Positions 1-6,329 of a stretch of DNA of 6,794 nt are shown in pieces. The stretch's first letter is position 1; each line of letters begins with the position of its first letter. This DNA is from Ruminococcus_G sp050944435 (GTDB taxonomy: Bacteria; Bacillota; Clostridia; Lachnospirales; Lachnospiraceae), in the NCBI GenBank assembly GCA_050944435.1, contig JBMNRB010000044.1, forward strand, positions 1-6,794, in the 5' to 3' direction. The notes under the pieces were generated by a model. That model did not search any database, was not told where the DNA came from, and saw only the letters and a program-made list of their open reading frames with translations. The position numbers and the translations under genes were made by a program.

Positions 1-50
1 GTTAGAATTAGACTTGTTAATAATTATCATTGCAAGTTAATTTTAACACA

Positions 51-98
51 AAAGAAGGACCTTGGGCTTATTTTTGACCCTTGGTCCTTCTTTGTTTT
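51..98 (+). terminator. Rho-independent terminator upstream of radA
   Basis: AAAGAAGGACC (51-61) pairs perfectly with GGTCCTTCTTT (83-93). Inside it a 2x2 mismatch (TT/TT) is followed by a further GGG/CCC pairing (64-66 with 78-80), leaving an 11-nt loop. The right arm runs into TTTGTTTT (91-98). It most likely ends the transcript of a gene lying before the window. The first 50 bases show no convincing gene; one frame carries an open stretch ending in TAA at 38-40, which could be the tail of an upstream gene, but this is too short to judge. Confidence 0.85.
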
Positions 99-146
99 GG
101 GCTATGCTTTTTTCACAGCCCCTTTTTCGGCGGAAAGAAGGTAAGA

Positions 147-1517
147 ATGGCAAAGGGGAAGAAAACAGTATTTTTCTGTCAGAACTGCGGATATGAATCG
201 GCAAAATGGATGGGTCAGTGCCCGGGCTGTCAGGAATGGAATACATTTGTCGAAGAGGCGGTTTCGGACAACATCTCCGGCAAGAGCAAAGGACAGGGGA
301 AAACTCCGCAGCCAGTTACTCTGTCCGGGGTTCAGATGGAAAAAGAAGAGCGGATGATCATTGGAATAGGGGAGTTGGACCGGGTGCTGGGAGGAGGCAT
401 TGTAGGAGGCTCATTGGTACTGGTAGGAGGAGATCCGGGAATCGGGAAATCCACCCTTCTCCTTCAGGTCTGCCGTCAGCTGGCGCTTTCGGATAAAAAG
501 GTATTATATATTTCCGGAGAGGAATCCCTCCGGCAGATTAAACTGCGGGCGCAGAGAATTGGTACTTTTAATGATCATTTGCTGCTGCTGTGCGAAACTA
601 ATCTGACAGATATCCGTCAGGCAGTACAGCAGCAGAAACCGGACGTCATGGTGATTGATTCCATCCAGACCATGTACAATGAAGAAGTATCCTCTGCTCC
701 GGGCAGTGTATCTCAGGTCAGAGAATCAACGGGAATTTTGCTTCAGATGGCCAAGGGGATGGGGATTTCTATTTTTATCGTGGGACATGTGACGAAAGAC
801 GGTTCCGTGGCCGGTCCCCGGGTATTGGAACATATGGTTGATACTGTGCTGTATTTTGAAGGAGACCGTCATGCCTCCTACCGGATTTTACGAAGTGTAA
901 AAAACCGTTTTGGTTCCACTAACGAGATCGGTGTTTTTGAGATGGGAAATGAAGGTCTGACGGAGGTGAAGAATCCTTCGGAGTTTATGCTCAGCGGGAA
1001 ACCGGAAGGGGCCTCAGGTTCCATTGTGGCTTGTTCCATAGAAGGAACGAGGCCTATTTTGATTGAAGTTCAGGCTCTGGTCTGCCGCAGTAATTTTGGA
1101 ATTCCCAGGAGAACGGCGGCGGGGACAGATTTTAACAGGGTAAATCTCTTAATGGCGGTTCTGGAAAAGAGGGGAAGAATGAATCTGTCAGAATATGACG
1201 CTTATGTGAATATTGCCGGAGGAATCAAAATGACGGAACCGGCCATTGATTTAGGCATTTTGCTGGCAATTGCCTCCAGTTATAAAGATATCGTAATTCC
1301 GGAAAGTGTGGTAGCTTTTGGCGAAGTGGGGTTAAGCGGGGAGGTGCGGGCGGTCAGTATGGCCAGACAGCGTGTGAAAGAAGCGAAAAAGCTGGGATTT
1401 GAGACGGTGATACTGCCAAAGGTCTGTGAAAATTCTGTGGGGCGGCCGGACGGCATCCGCCTGATTTATGTAAATAATATAAAAGAGGCGGTAGAAGCCA
1501 TACAATTAAATATTTGA
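147..1517 (+). CDS. radA: DNA repair protein RadA (Sms)
   Basis: RadA is a RecA-like ATPase that acts in the cytoplasm in homologous recombination, processing recombination intermediates and helping branch migration. The 456-residue product has the usual family length and order. An N-terminal C4 zinc finger uses C11, C14, C25 and C28. The ATPase core has Walker A GGDPGIGKST (94-103), Walker B VMVIDSIQT (167-175) and the RadA-specific KNRFG motif (252-256). The C-terminal third is the Lon-protease-like domain. The frame stays open back to a TTG at 81, but the ATG at 147 is chosen because AGAAGG (136-141) sits 5 nt before it and the protein then begins MAKGKK just before the zinc finger, as in homologues; the extra upstream residues would be encoded by the terminator arm. 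A strong terminator follows, so it is not transcribed into the next gene. disA, a frequent neighbour of radA in Firmicutes, is not directly downstream. Confidence 0.97.
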   Translation: MAKGKKTVFFCQNCGYESAKWMGQCPGCQEWNTFVEEAVSDNISGKSKGQGKTPQPVTLSGVQMEKEERMIIGIGELDRVLGGGIVGGSLVLVGGDPGIGKSTLLLQVCRQLALSDKKVLYISGEESLRQIKLRAQRIGTFNDHLLLLCETNLTDIRQAVQQQKPDVMVIDSIQTMYNEEVSSAPGSVSQVRESTGILLQMAKGMGISIFIVGHVTKDGSVAGPRVLEHMVDTVLYFEGDRHASYRILRSVKNRFGSTNEIGVFEMGNEGLTEVKNPSEFMLSGKPEGASGSIVACSIEGTRPILIEVQALVCRSNFGIPRRTAAGTDFNRVNLLMAVLEKRGRMNLSEYDAYVNIAGGIKMTEPAIDLGILLAIASSYKDIVIPESVVAFGEVGLSGEVRAVSMARQRVKEAKKLGFETVILPKVCENSVGRPDGIRLIYVNNIKEAVEAIQLNI

Positions 1518-1532
1518 CTGCACTAATAAAAG

Positions 1533-1579
1533 AACAATGATAAGAAACTGAAAGAATCTCTTCTTATCATTGTTTTTTT
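1533..1579 (+). terminator. Rho-independent terminator of radA
   Basis: AACAATGATAAGAA (1533-1546) and TTCTTATCATTGTT (1561-1574) form a perfect 14-bp stem with a 14-nt loop, followed directly by a run of seven T (1573-1579). It starts 16 bases after the radA stop codon. The A-rich left flank could let it work weakly on the other strand as well, but no minus-strand gene ends here. Confidence 0.92.
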
Positions 1580-1621
1580 GCGCTTAAATGCAGCATGATA
1601 TGGATAGAAAATAGCAAGAAA

Positions 1622-1631
1622 ATGATAAGAT
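1622..1631 (+). promoter_or_regulatory. Candidate regulator site ATGATAAGAT, copy 1 (upstream of araC-family gene)
   Basis: The 10-mer ATGATAAGAT lies about 90 bases before the regulator start codon and occurs again at 2451-2460 upstream of the binding-protein gene. Extending the comparison to 18 bases gives about 14 matches. A site shared by the regulator's own upstream region and its likely target suggests an autoregulatory AraC-type half-site, but this is inference from position alone. I found no convincing sigma-A promoter between 1580 and 1722. Confidence 0.3.
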
Positions 1632-1721
1632 ATTGTATGGAAGTCGGCAAAATGACATGGTACGTTGATTAATAGTGTACAGATTTAGCAATAATCGACA
1701 AAAATGTAAAGGAGTGTCAGG

Positions 1722-2360
1722 ATGCTGGTGCAGGAAGGTCAGGCAGCATTTTTTAACTGTCATGTTCATCATGCTTATTATGCGAAAGGGTACGTATCTT
1801 TTCTATGGGTACATTTTGACGGTTCCAATACAGGAAGGTTTTACCGCTGCTTTGTTGAAAAGATGAAGGGTATTGTTTTTGAGGAAGATCAGGCGGAAGA
1901 TATATATAAAAATATGCTTTCTGTTGTGTCAAAATATCAGAACAATCAGCGGGTAAATGAGGAAGAAAATTCAAAAAAACTGTACCAATGTCTTTGCACG
2001 CTGATTTTTTCAGAGCATATGGATCAGAGAAATGAAAGCGGTGTTGCCATCGTCAGTCAGGCGAAGGAATATATTCATAATCATATAGGGGAAGAATTGT
2101 CGCTGGGAACGGTGGCAAACAGTGTAGGGCTAAGCGCCAGTCATTTTTCAAGGATCTTTAAAAAAGAAACCCAGTATTCTCCCTACGAGTACATTATTCT
2201 GGTGCGAATCAATAAAGCGAAACATCTTCTGAAAACTACAGATATGCCTATTAAAGAAATCGCCTATGAAGTAGGCTATCGCAGCGAGTCAAATTTTTGC
2301 AATTCTTTCACACAACGTATCGGCATCTCTCCTATTAATTTTCGGCGATATAAGTGGTAA
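1722..2360 (+). CDS. AraC-family transcriptional regulator, N-terminally shortened
   Basis: This is a DNA-binding regulator, probably of the sugar importer encoded just downstream. Of its 212 residues, about 110-212 form a complete AraC/XylS double helix-turn-helix domain: the first recognition region is near SASHFSRIFKKE (138-149), and the second carries the family signature from IKEIAYEVGYRSESNF onward (177-192) with the closing GISPINFRR (201-209). The N-terminal part, with FFNCHVHHAYY (10-20) and FLWVHFDGSN (27-36), matches the end of the AraC cupin sensor domain. Full-length relatives are usually about 280 residues and have roughly 60 more residues before this point. The ATG at 1722 has an excellent AAAGGAG (1708-1714) 7 nt upstream, and an in-frame TAA at 1707 blocks any longer form. 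It may be a decayed gene, a frameshift product, or a functional short regulator that no longer senses sugar normally. Confidence 0.88.
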   Translation: MLVQEGQAAFFNCHVHHAYYAKGYVSFLWVHFDGSNTGRFYRCFVEKMKGIVFEEDQAEDIYKNMLSVVSKYQNNQRVNEEENSKKLYQCLCTLIFSEHMDQRNESGVAIVSQAKEYIHNHIGEELSLGTVANSVGLSASHFSRIFKKETQYSPYEYIILVRINKAKHLLKTTDMPIKEIAYEVGYRSESNFCNSFTQRIGISPINFRRYKW

Positions 2361-2367
2361 TAACAGG

Positions 2368-2397
2368 GCAATTCTTGCGTGCACCCGCACATTTTTT
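2368..2397 (+). terminator. Weak terminator candidate after the AraC-family gene
   Basis: Two short adjacent hairpins, GCAA-TTC-TTGC (2368-2378) and GTGC-ACCC-GCAC (2379-2390), are followed by six T (2392-2397), starting 8 bases after the regulator stop codon. Stems of only 4 bp make this weak, so partial readthrough into the importer operon is plausible. Confidence 0.3.
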
Positions 2398-2410
2398 GAA
2401 TACTTCCTTT

Positions 2411-2439
2411 TTGATAAAAAATATAAAAAAGAGTAAAAT
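2411..2439 (+). promoter_or_regulatory. Sigma-A promoter of the sugar importer operon
   Basis: TTGATA (2411-2416) and TAAAAT (2434-2439) each match the sigma-A consensus at 5 of 6 positions and are separated by exactly 17 bases of A/T-rich DNA. The expected start is near 2446, giving an untranslated leader of about 140 bases before the ATG at 2586. A second possible -10, TATAGT (2482-2487), has no good -35 and would need an activator. Confidence 0.6.
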
Positions 2440-2467
2440 ATCACATGGACATGATAAGATTTCTTAT
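2439..2467. promoter_or_regulatory. Candidate operator: overlapping dyads at the importer promoter start
   Basis: TATCA-N8-TGATA (2439-2456) is a perfect 5+5 dyad covering the expected transcription start. It overlaps a second dyad, ATAAGA-TT-TCTTAT (2454-2467), which is a perfect 6+6 palindrome. The shared 10-mer ATGATAAGAT (2451-2460) links the two and is repeated upstream of the AraC-family gene. A protein bound here would repress the promoter at 2411-2439, or could activate the weak -10 at 2482. The binding protein is inferred, not shown. Confidence 0.35.
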
Positions 2468-2547
2468 TAAACTGCACAGGATATAGTGCTAAAATTTTCA
2501 CATAAAATCAGTTGGAAAGAGCGGAAAAGTTGTAAAAAATACATAGC

Positions 2548-2567
2548 AATTTCCTGCTGATGAAATT
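2548..2567 (+). promoter_or_regulatory. Stem-loop just before the binding-protein ribosome binding site
   Basis: AATTTC (2548-2553) pairs perfectly with GAAATT (2562-2567) around an 8-nt loop. The stem ends directly at AAAGGGAGG (2568-2576), the ribosome binding site, which is 9 nt before the ATG at 2586. It leaves that site free and could stabilise the leader or position the ribosome. The stem is A/T-rich and may have no role. Confidence 0.3.
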
Positions 2568-2585
2568 AAAGGGAGGTAATAAAAA

Positions 2586-3623
2586 ATGAAAAGACGTATC
2601 TTGGCAGTAATGATGGGGGCAATTTTGGCAATTTCAATGACTGCCTGCGGAGGCGGAGACTCGGCTGAAACTTCTTCAGAGAATGGAGCAACAGAAGAAT
2701 CTTCAACAGAAGAGGCATCGGCAGACAGCGGTTCAGGGGAGTATAATATCAGTATTATCCTGAAAACACTGTCGGCGGAGTACTGGAACTTTGTAAAGGC
2801 AGGATGTGATGCTTATGCAGCAGAAAATCCCAATGTATCTATTGATGTAAAAGGACCGACTTCAGAGACAGCATTCGACGAGCAACAGAATATGATTGAG
2901 ACAGATCTAAATTCAGGCGCTTATGATGCATTTATTATTTCGCCGCTTCAGGCGGATACAGTAACCACACTGATTTCAGGGGGAGAAAAACCGATCATCG
3001 CGCTGGATACCGATATCGATGCTCCGGAAGTTCTGACCTTTGTCGGAACCGGCAATGAAAATGCGGCAGCCCTGGGCGGCGAAGCAGCAGTGGAAGCAGC
3101 AAAAGAAGCGGGCTGGGAAGAAATCAATGCCATCTGTATTACAGGCGTACAGGGCGAGACTACGGCGACAGCCCGTCTGACAGGCTTCCAGAAAGGTATC
3201 GAAGAAGCAGGCGGAACTTTTCTGGCAGACGAGACACAGTATGCGGATGCGGTAGCGGACAAAGCGGTCACTTCCATGGAAGCAATCATGCAGAATCATC
3301 CGGAAGGTGTTGCCATCATCTGCGCCAACAACGATGATATGGCAATCGCGGCGGCCAGAGCTGCATCCGGAAACGCAGCCTATGAAAATACCATTTTCCT
3401 CGGTTTTAACGGTGATAAGACGGCCTGCGAAGCAATTCTTGCCGATGAGCTGGATATGTCTGTGGCACAAGAAGCTTACAATATGGGTTATCTTGCCGTA
3501 CAGGAAGCAGTAAAGGCGTTGGAAGGCGAAGAACTGGAAGAGTTCACTGATTCTGGATGTGACGTTGTAACGAGTGAAAATGCCCAGGAACGGCTGGATA
3601 CACTGAACAGTTATCTGGAGTAA
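2586..3623 (+). CDS. Sugar ABC transporter substrate-binding lipoprotein (RbsB-like, CUT2 class)
   Basis: This extracellular, membrane-anchored receptor of an ABC importer delivers a sugar or related small molecule to the permease. The 345-residue precursor starts with a lipoprotein signal: positive MKRR, a hydrophobic stretch and the lipobox ending at C21. A Ser/Thr/Glu-rich tether of about 30 residues follows. The core from about Y53 is a type I periplasmic-binding fold of the RbsB family. By eye, equivalents of ribose-binding residues are D141 (in LDTD), R197 (in ARLTGF), N249 (in ANNDDMA) and Q295 (in VAQEAYNMG), while the usual FDG aspartate is N275 (FNGD). That change suggests a ligand other than ribose, or altered binding. 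GGGAGG (2571-2576) precedes the ATG by 9 nt. It is the first gene of the importer operon and is followed by a stem-loop that probably protects its message. The substrate cannot be named from sequence. Confidence 0.93.
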   Translation: MKRRILAVMMGAILAISMTACGGGDSAETSSENGATEESSTEEASADSGSGEYNISIILKTLSAEYWNFVKAGCDAYAAENPNVSIDVKGPTSETAFDEQQNMIETDLNSGAYDAFIISPLQADTVTTLISGGEKPIIALDTDIDAPEVLTFVGTGNENAAALGGEAAVEAAKEAGWEEINAICITGVQGETTATARLTGFQKGIEEAGGTFLADETQYADAVADKAVTSMEAIMQNHPEGVAIICANNDDMAIAAARAASGNAAYENTIFLGFNGDKTACEAILADELDMSVAQEAYNMGYLAVQEAVKALEGEELEEFTDSGCDVVTSENAQERLDTLNSYLE

Positions 3624-3668
3624 CGCTCCGTGAGGGAAAGGAACCTGAAGTGATGACATGAAGTGGAA

Positions 3669-3712
3669 ATGCCCTTATCGGCGAGATGTTTCTGTTTGAT
3701 AAGGGTATTTTT
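3669..3712 (+). terminator. Intra-operon stem-loop (attenuator / mRNA stabiliser)
   Basis: ATGCCCTTATC (3669-3679) pairs with GATAAGGGTAT (3698-3708) over 11 bp with one G-U pair. It has an 18-nt loop and a following TTTTT (3708-3712). It lies between the binding-protein gene and the ATPase gene, whose start codon is only 25 bases further on. Such structures in sugar importer operons commonly give partial termination and 3'-end protection, so that binding protein is made in excess of the membrane parts. Confidence 0.75.
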
Positions 3713-3737
3713 AAAGTAAGGTAAAGGTGACGAGTCT

Positions 3738-4094
3738 ATGGGTGAATATGTTGTTGAACTTCGGAATTGTACGAAAACATTTCCGGGAGTAATAGCTCTT
3801 GACGAGATGCAGCTGGCGGTAAAACCGGGGGAGATTCTCGGACTGATCGGAGAAAACGGCGCCGGAAAATCCACGCTGATCAAAGTTCTGACGGGTGTGC
3901 ATAAGCCGGATAAAGGCGAGATTTATGTGAATGGTGAACAGAAAATCTTCCGCAACCCTAATGATTCAGCAGCAGCTGGTATTGCCTGTGTATATCAGGA
4001 GCTGAATATTGAAAAACTTTTGAGTATTACAGATAATATCTTTATTAATAAATGGATAAAGGGCCGGGCGGTCTGCTGGATTATAAGGCCATGA
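3738..4094 (+). CDS. N-terminal fragment of the RbsA-type ATPase (first nucleotide-binding domain, incomplete)
   Basis: This 118-residue open frame carries the start of the first ATPase domain: Walker A GENGAGKST (38-46) and the Q-loop VYQELN with Q87. Genuine family sequence ends near WIKGR (106-110); the last eight residues are out-of-frame product before the TGA. The fragment lacks the signature, Walker B and switch regions, so on its own it cannot hydrolyse ATP. Those parts lie in the second fragment. If the frameshifts are sequencing errors, this is simply the first part of the full ATPase. Confidence 0.7.
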   Translation: MGEYVVELRNCTKTFPGVIALDEMQLAVKPGEILGLIGENGAGKSTLIKVLTGVHKPDKGEIYVNGEQKIFRNPNDSAAAGIACVYQELNIEKLLSITDNIFINKWIKGRAVCWIIRP

Positions 4095-4133
4095 ACAAGA
4101 AAGCGAAGGAAGTAATGACTTCTCTGGGGCAGG

Positions 4134-5240
4134 ATGTGGATCCGGAAAAACCGGCGGGGAACCTTCGGTATGGGTGTTCAGCAGATGATCGAGATTGCGA
4201 AAGCGGTTCTGATTAACGCGAAGATGATTATTATGGACGAACCTACTTCTTCTCTGGGAGAAAAGGAAGTAGAAGAACTGATGAAGACCTGCCGTAAGCT
4301 CAGGGATCAAGGTATTGGTATTGTCTTCGTATCCCACAAGCTGGAAGAACTCTTCGAACTGTGCGACCGTGTGACGGTTATCCGTGACGGCCAGTACATT
4401 GATACGCGTGAGATTAAAGAATGGAACAATGATTCTCTGATCGCGGCTATGGTAGGACGTACTTTGGATAATTTGTTCCCGAAGGAATTCGGCACCAAGG
4501 GGGATGTGGCCCTGGAAGTAAAGGATCTGGAAGAAGGCGGTGTCCTTCATAAGGTCAGCTTCAAGGCCTACAGCGGTGAAATTCTGGGATTTGCAGGTCT
4601 GGTAGGCGCGGGACGTACGGAGACCATGCGCGCCATCTTCGGCGCAGATCCCATTGACGGCGGGCAGATTTTTGTTCATGGCAAGGAGGTTAAGATCAAG
4701 AGTCCCTCCCAGGCGATCAAGGCGGGCATTGCGTTCCTGACCGAAGACCGGAAAGGACAGGGTCTGGTGCTGCAAGAAACGATCAAGAGCAATCTGATCC
4801 TTGCCAATATGAACGGCTTTGCCAATAATATGTTTCTGGATAAGAAAAAGATCGATAAGACCAGTGAAGAAAATATTGAGGCCCTGCGGATAAAAACGCC
4901 CTCGGCTGATGAAATTGTAGGCCAGCTCTCCGGCGGCAATCAGCAGAAGGTAGTTATCGGAAAATGGGTCAATACCAGTGCGGATATCTTTATTTTTGAT
5001 GAGCCTACCCGCGGTATCGACGTAGGCGCCAAGATCGAAGTATACCGTGTTATGAATCAGCTTGTAAAAGAAGGAAAATGTGTCATTATGGTATCCTCTG
5101 AACTTCCGGAAATTCTCGGTATGAGCGATCGTGTGATCGTTATGCGCGGCGGAAGAGTCATGGGAGAAGTGGAACGTGACACAGATAACTTTAATCAGGA
5201 AAGCCTTATGAAAGCGGCTTGGGGAGGTAAACTGGAATGA
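4134..5240 (+). CDS. C-terminal fragment of the RbsA-type ATPase (rest of domain 1 plus domain 2)
   Basis: From the ATG at 4134 the first ten residues are out of the true frame; family sequence starts at GMGVQQ (12-17), the degenerate signature of domain 1. It goes on with Walker B MIIMDEP (31-37) and the switch histidine in FVSHK (65-69). Domain 2 has the altered Walker A GLVGAGRTE (155-163), with Arg in place of the usual Lys as is normal in this family, then LSGGNQQK (265-272), Walker B IFIFDEP (285-291) and SSEL (321-324) in the switch position. The stop codon overlaps the permease start (ATGA). No good ribosome binding site precedes 4134, so as a separate protein it would be poorly made. 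It is best read as part of the 3738-5240 gene. Confidence 0.75.
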   Translation: MWIRKNRRGTFGMGVQQMIEIAKAVLINAKMIIMDEPTSSLGEKEVEELMKTCRKLRDQGIGIVFVSHKLEELFELCDRVTVIRDGQYIDTREIKEWNNDSLIAAMVGRTLDNLFPKEFGTKGDVALEVKDLEEGGVLHKVSFKAYSGEILGFAGLVGAGRTETMRAIFGADPIDGGQIFVHGKEVKIKSPSQAIKAGIAFLTEDRKGQGLVLQETIKSNLILANMNGFANNMFLDKKKIDKTSEENIEALRIKTPSADEIVGQLSGGNQQKVVIGKWVNTSADIFIFDEPTRGIDVGAKIEVYRVMNQLVKEGKCVIMVSSELPEILGMSDRVIVMRGGRVMGEVERDTDNFNQESLMKAAWGGKLE

Positions 5241-6232
5241 AAACAAAGAAATTAGGCGGTTTAAGTTCAATGATTGGCATCATCGGGGCATTTCTTATTT
5301 TGTGTATCATCCTGACAATTGCCAGCGAAAACTTCTTAACTTTTTCAAACTTATCATCTATTTTAAAACAGACGCCATTTACAGCGCTTATTGCAATTGG
5401 CATGCTGTTCTGTCTGATTACGGCAGGTATCGATCTTTCTGTAGGCGCCAACGCTACCTTCTGTGCCTGCCTGATGGGTATGATGCTGCAAAAAGGCATT
5501 ACAAACTCTTTTGTGCTGATCGTGGCGGGTATCCTGGCGGGTGTACTGGTAGGTCTGATAAACGGGACTCTTCTGACCAGACTGCATCTGCCACATCCCT
5601 TCGTATCCACGCTGGGTATGAAGAACGTACTGTGGGGCGCAGCACTGGTAGTAACCGGTTCTCAGATGGTCGGCGGATTCCCGGAGGGCGTTATGTGGCT
5701 TGGCTCAGCTGAAGTGACCGGGATCCCGGTAAGCATGATACTGGTTATTATTCTTTATATTATCCTACATATCGTACTGACAAGAACTACCTTCGGCCGT
5801 TCCGTATACTGCGCGGGCGGCAACATGGAGGCAACCCGGCTTTCCGGTATTAACTCGGCGAATGTGTTGACCGCATGCTATGTACTTTCCGGATTCACAG
5901 CAGCTCTTGCCGGTATTGTGTCTATCGGACGTTCCGGTGTCTGTAACGGCACCAACGCAATTCAGCCTTATGATACTGACGCTATTGCATCATGCGTCCT
6001 GGGCGGCGCATCCTTTATGGGCGGAAAAGGTACTGTGCTTGGAACCATGATCGGTGCGCTGATTATCACTACACTGAGAAACGGTTTCTCTCTTCTGTCC
6101 ATCAATACGGCTGTTCAGAATATGGTACTTGGCCTGGTTATCATCCTGGCAGTGCTTCTTGATGTAGTTCGTGAGCAGATGGCGGCAAGATCCCGTCGCC
6201 TGGCAGCGGCTGCAGCTGCGGCAAAGCAGTGA
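5237..6232 (+). CDS. Sugar ABC transporter permease (RbsC-like, CUT2 class)
   Basis: This integral membrane subunit forms the translocation path of the importer, probably as a homodimer since only one permease gene is present. The 331 residues contain many hydrophobic segments, consistent with the 8-10 membrane spans of the BPD_transp_2 family. Family hallmarks are AIGMLFCLITAGIDLSVG (53-70), the cytoplasmic coupling segment GGNMEATRLSGI (194-205) that contacts the ATPase, and VLGGASFMGGKGTVLG (254-269). The C-terminus is unusual in ending with a basic stretch and seven alanines, RSRRL then A7-KQ. The ATG overlaps the ATPase stop by four bases (ATGA), and GGGGAGG (5221-5227) lies 9 nt before it, which suggests translational coupling. 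It is the last gene of the operon. The permease itself is intact, despite the broken ATPase frame upstream. Confidence 0.95.
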   Translation: MKTKKLGGLSSMIGIIGAFLILCIILTIASENFLTFSNLSSILKQTPFTALIAIGMLFCLITAGIDLSVGANATFCACLMGMMLQKGITNSFVLIVAGILAGVLVGLINGTLLTRLHLPHPFVSTLGMKNVLWGAALVVTGSQMVGGFPEGVMWLGSAEVTGIPVSMILVIILYIILHIVLTRTTFGRSVYCAGGNMEATRLSGINSANVLTACYVLSGFTAALAGIVSIGRSGVCNGTNAIQPYDTDAIASCVLGGASFMGGKGTVLGTMIGALIITTLRNGFSLLSINTAVQNMVLGLVIILAVLLDVVREQMAARSRRLAAAAAAAKQ

Positions 6233-6275
6233 TTACATATTACCAATACTTAATTCTTAATTTTTCTCTTTATAC

Positions 6276-6323
6276 GGAGCTGTTGCAAAATAGATGAGTA
6301 ATCATTTATGGAGCAACGGCTCC
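6276..6323. terminator. Stem-loop downstream of the permease (possible terminator)
   Basis: GGAGCTGTTGC (6276-6286) pairs with GCAACGGCTCC (6313-6323) over 11 bp with one G-U pair and a 26-nt loop. The right arm can instead fold on itself as GGAGC-AACG-GCTCC (6310-6323), so the two hairpins exclude each other. No run of T follows on either strand, so it is not a textbook terminator. It may protect the 3' end of the importer message or end the minus-strand remnant gene beside it. Confidence 0.45.
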
Positions 6324-6329
6324 CTTAGA

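Larger units (their letters stand above)
3738..5240 (+). pseudogene. Sugar ABC transporter double ATPase (RbsA/MglA-type), frame broken by two cancelling shifts
   Basis: Read as one gene this would be a 500-residue cytoplasmic protein with two fused ATPase domains that drives the importer; that is the normal RbsA length. In the given sequence the first frame runs off into a TGA at 4092. From about 4067 the conserved reading continues one frame back as GGLLDYKAMNKKAKEV and on to KPAGNL. Near 4163-4166 it returns to the original frame as GMGVQQMIEIAKAV. This fits one base missing in the G/C run GGGCCGGGCG (4061-4070) and one extra base in CTTC (4163-4166). Everything else is conserved, and AAAGGTG (3723-3729) 7 nt before the ATG is a good ribosome binding site. 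The cause may be two sequencing errors or a recent inactivation; I lean to sequence error because the flanks show no decay. Confidence 0.8.

Noticed and set aside
2976..3659. A 227-codon minus-strand open frame opposite the binding-protein gene
   Set aside because: It is antisense to a well-supported lipoprotein gene, rich in Cys/Phe/Arg in a way typical of reverse-complement shadows, and has no ribosome binding site of note.
4053..4094. Programmed ribosomal frameshifting to join the ATPase halves
   Set aside because: No slippery heptamer with a downstream structure is evident, and two opposite shifts would be needed, which no known RbsA gene uses.
3966..5270. A 434-codon open frame on the minus strand opposite the ATPase gene
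   Set aside because: It lies antisense to clear RbsA-type coding sequence with all ATPase motifs. Its product has no recognisable domain, and long antisense frames arise from codon bias.
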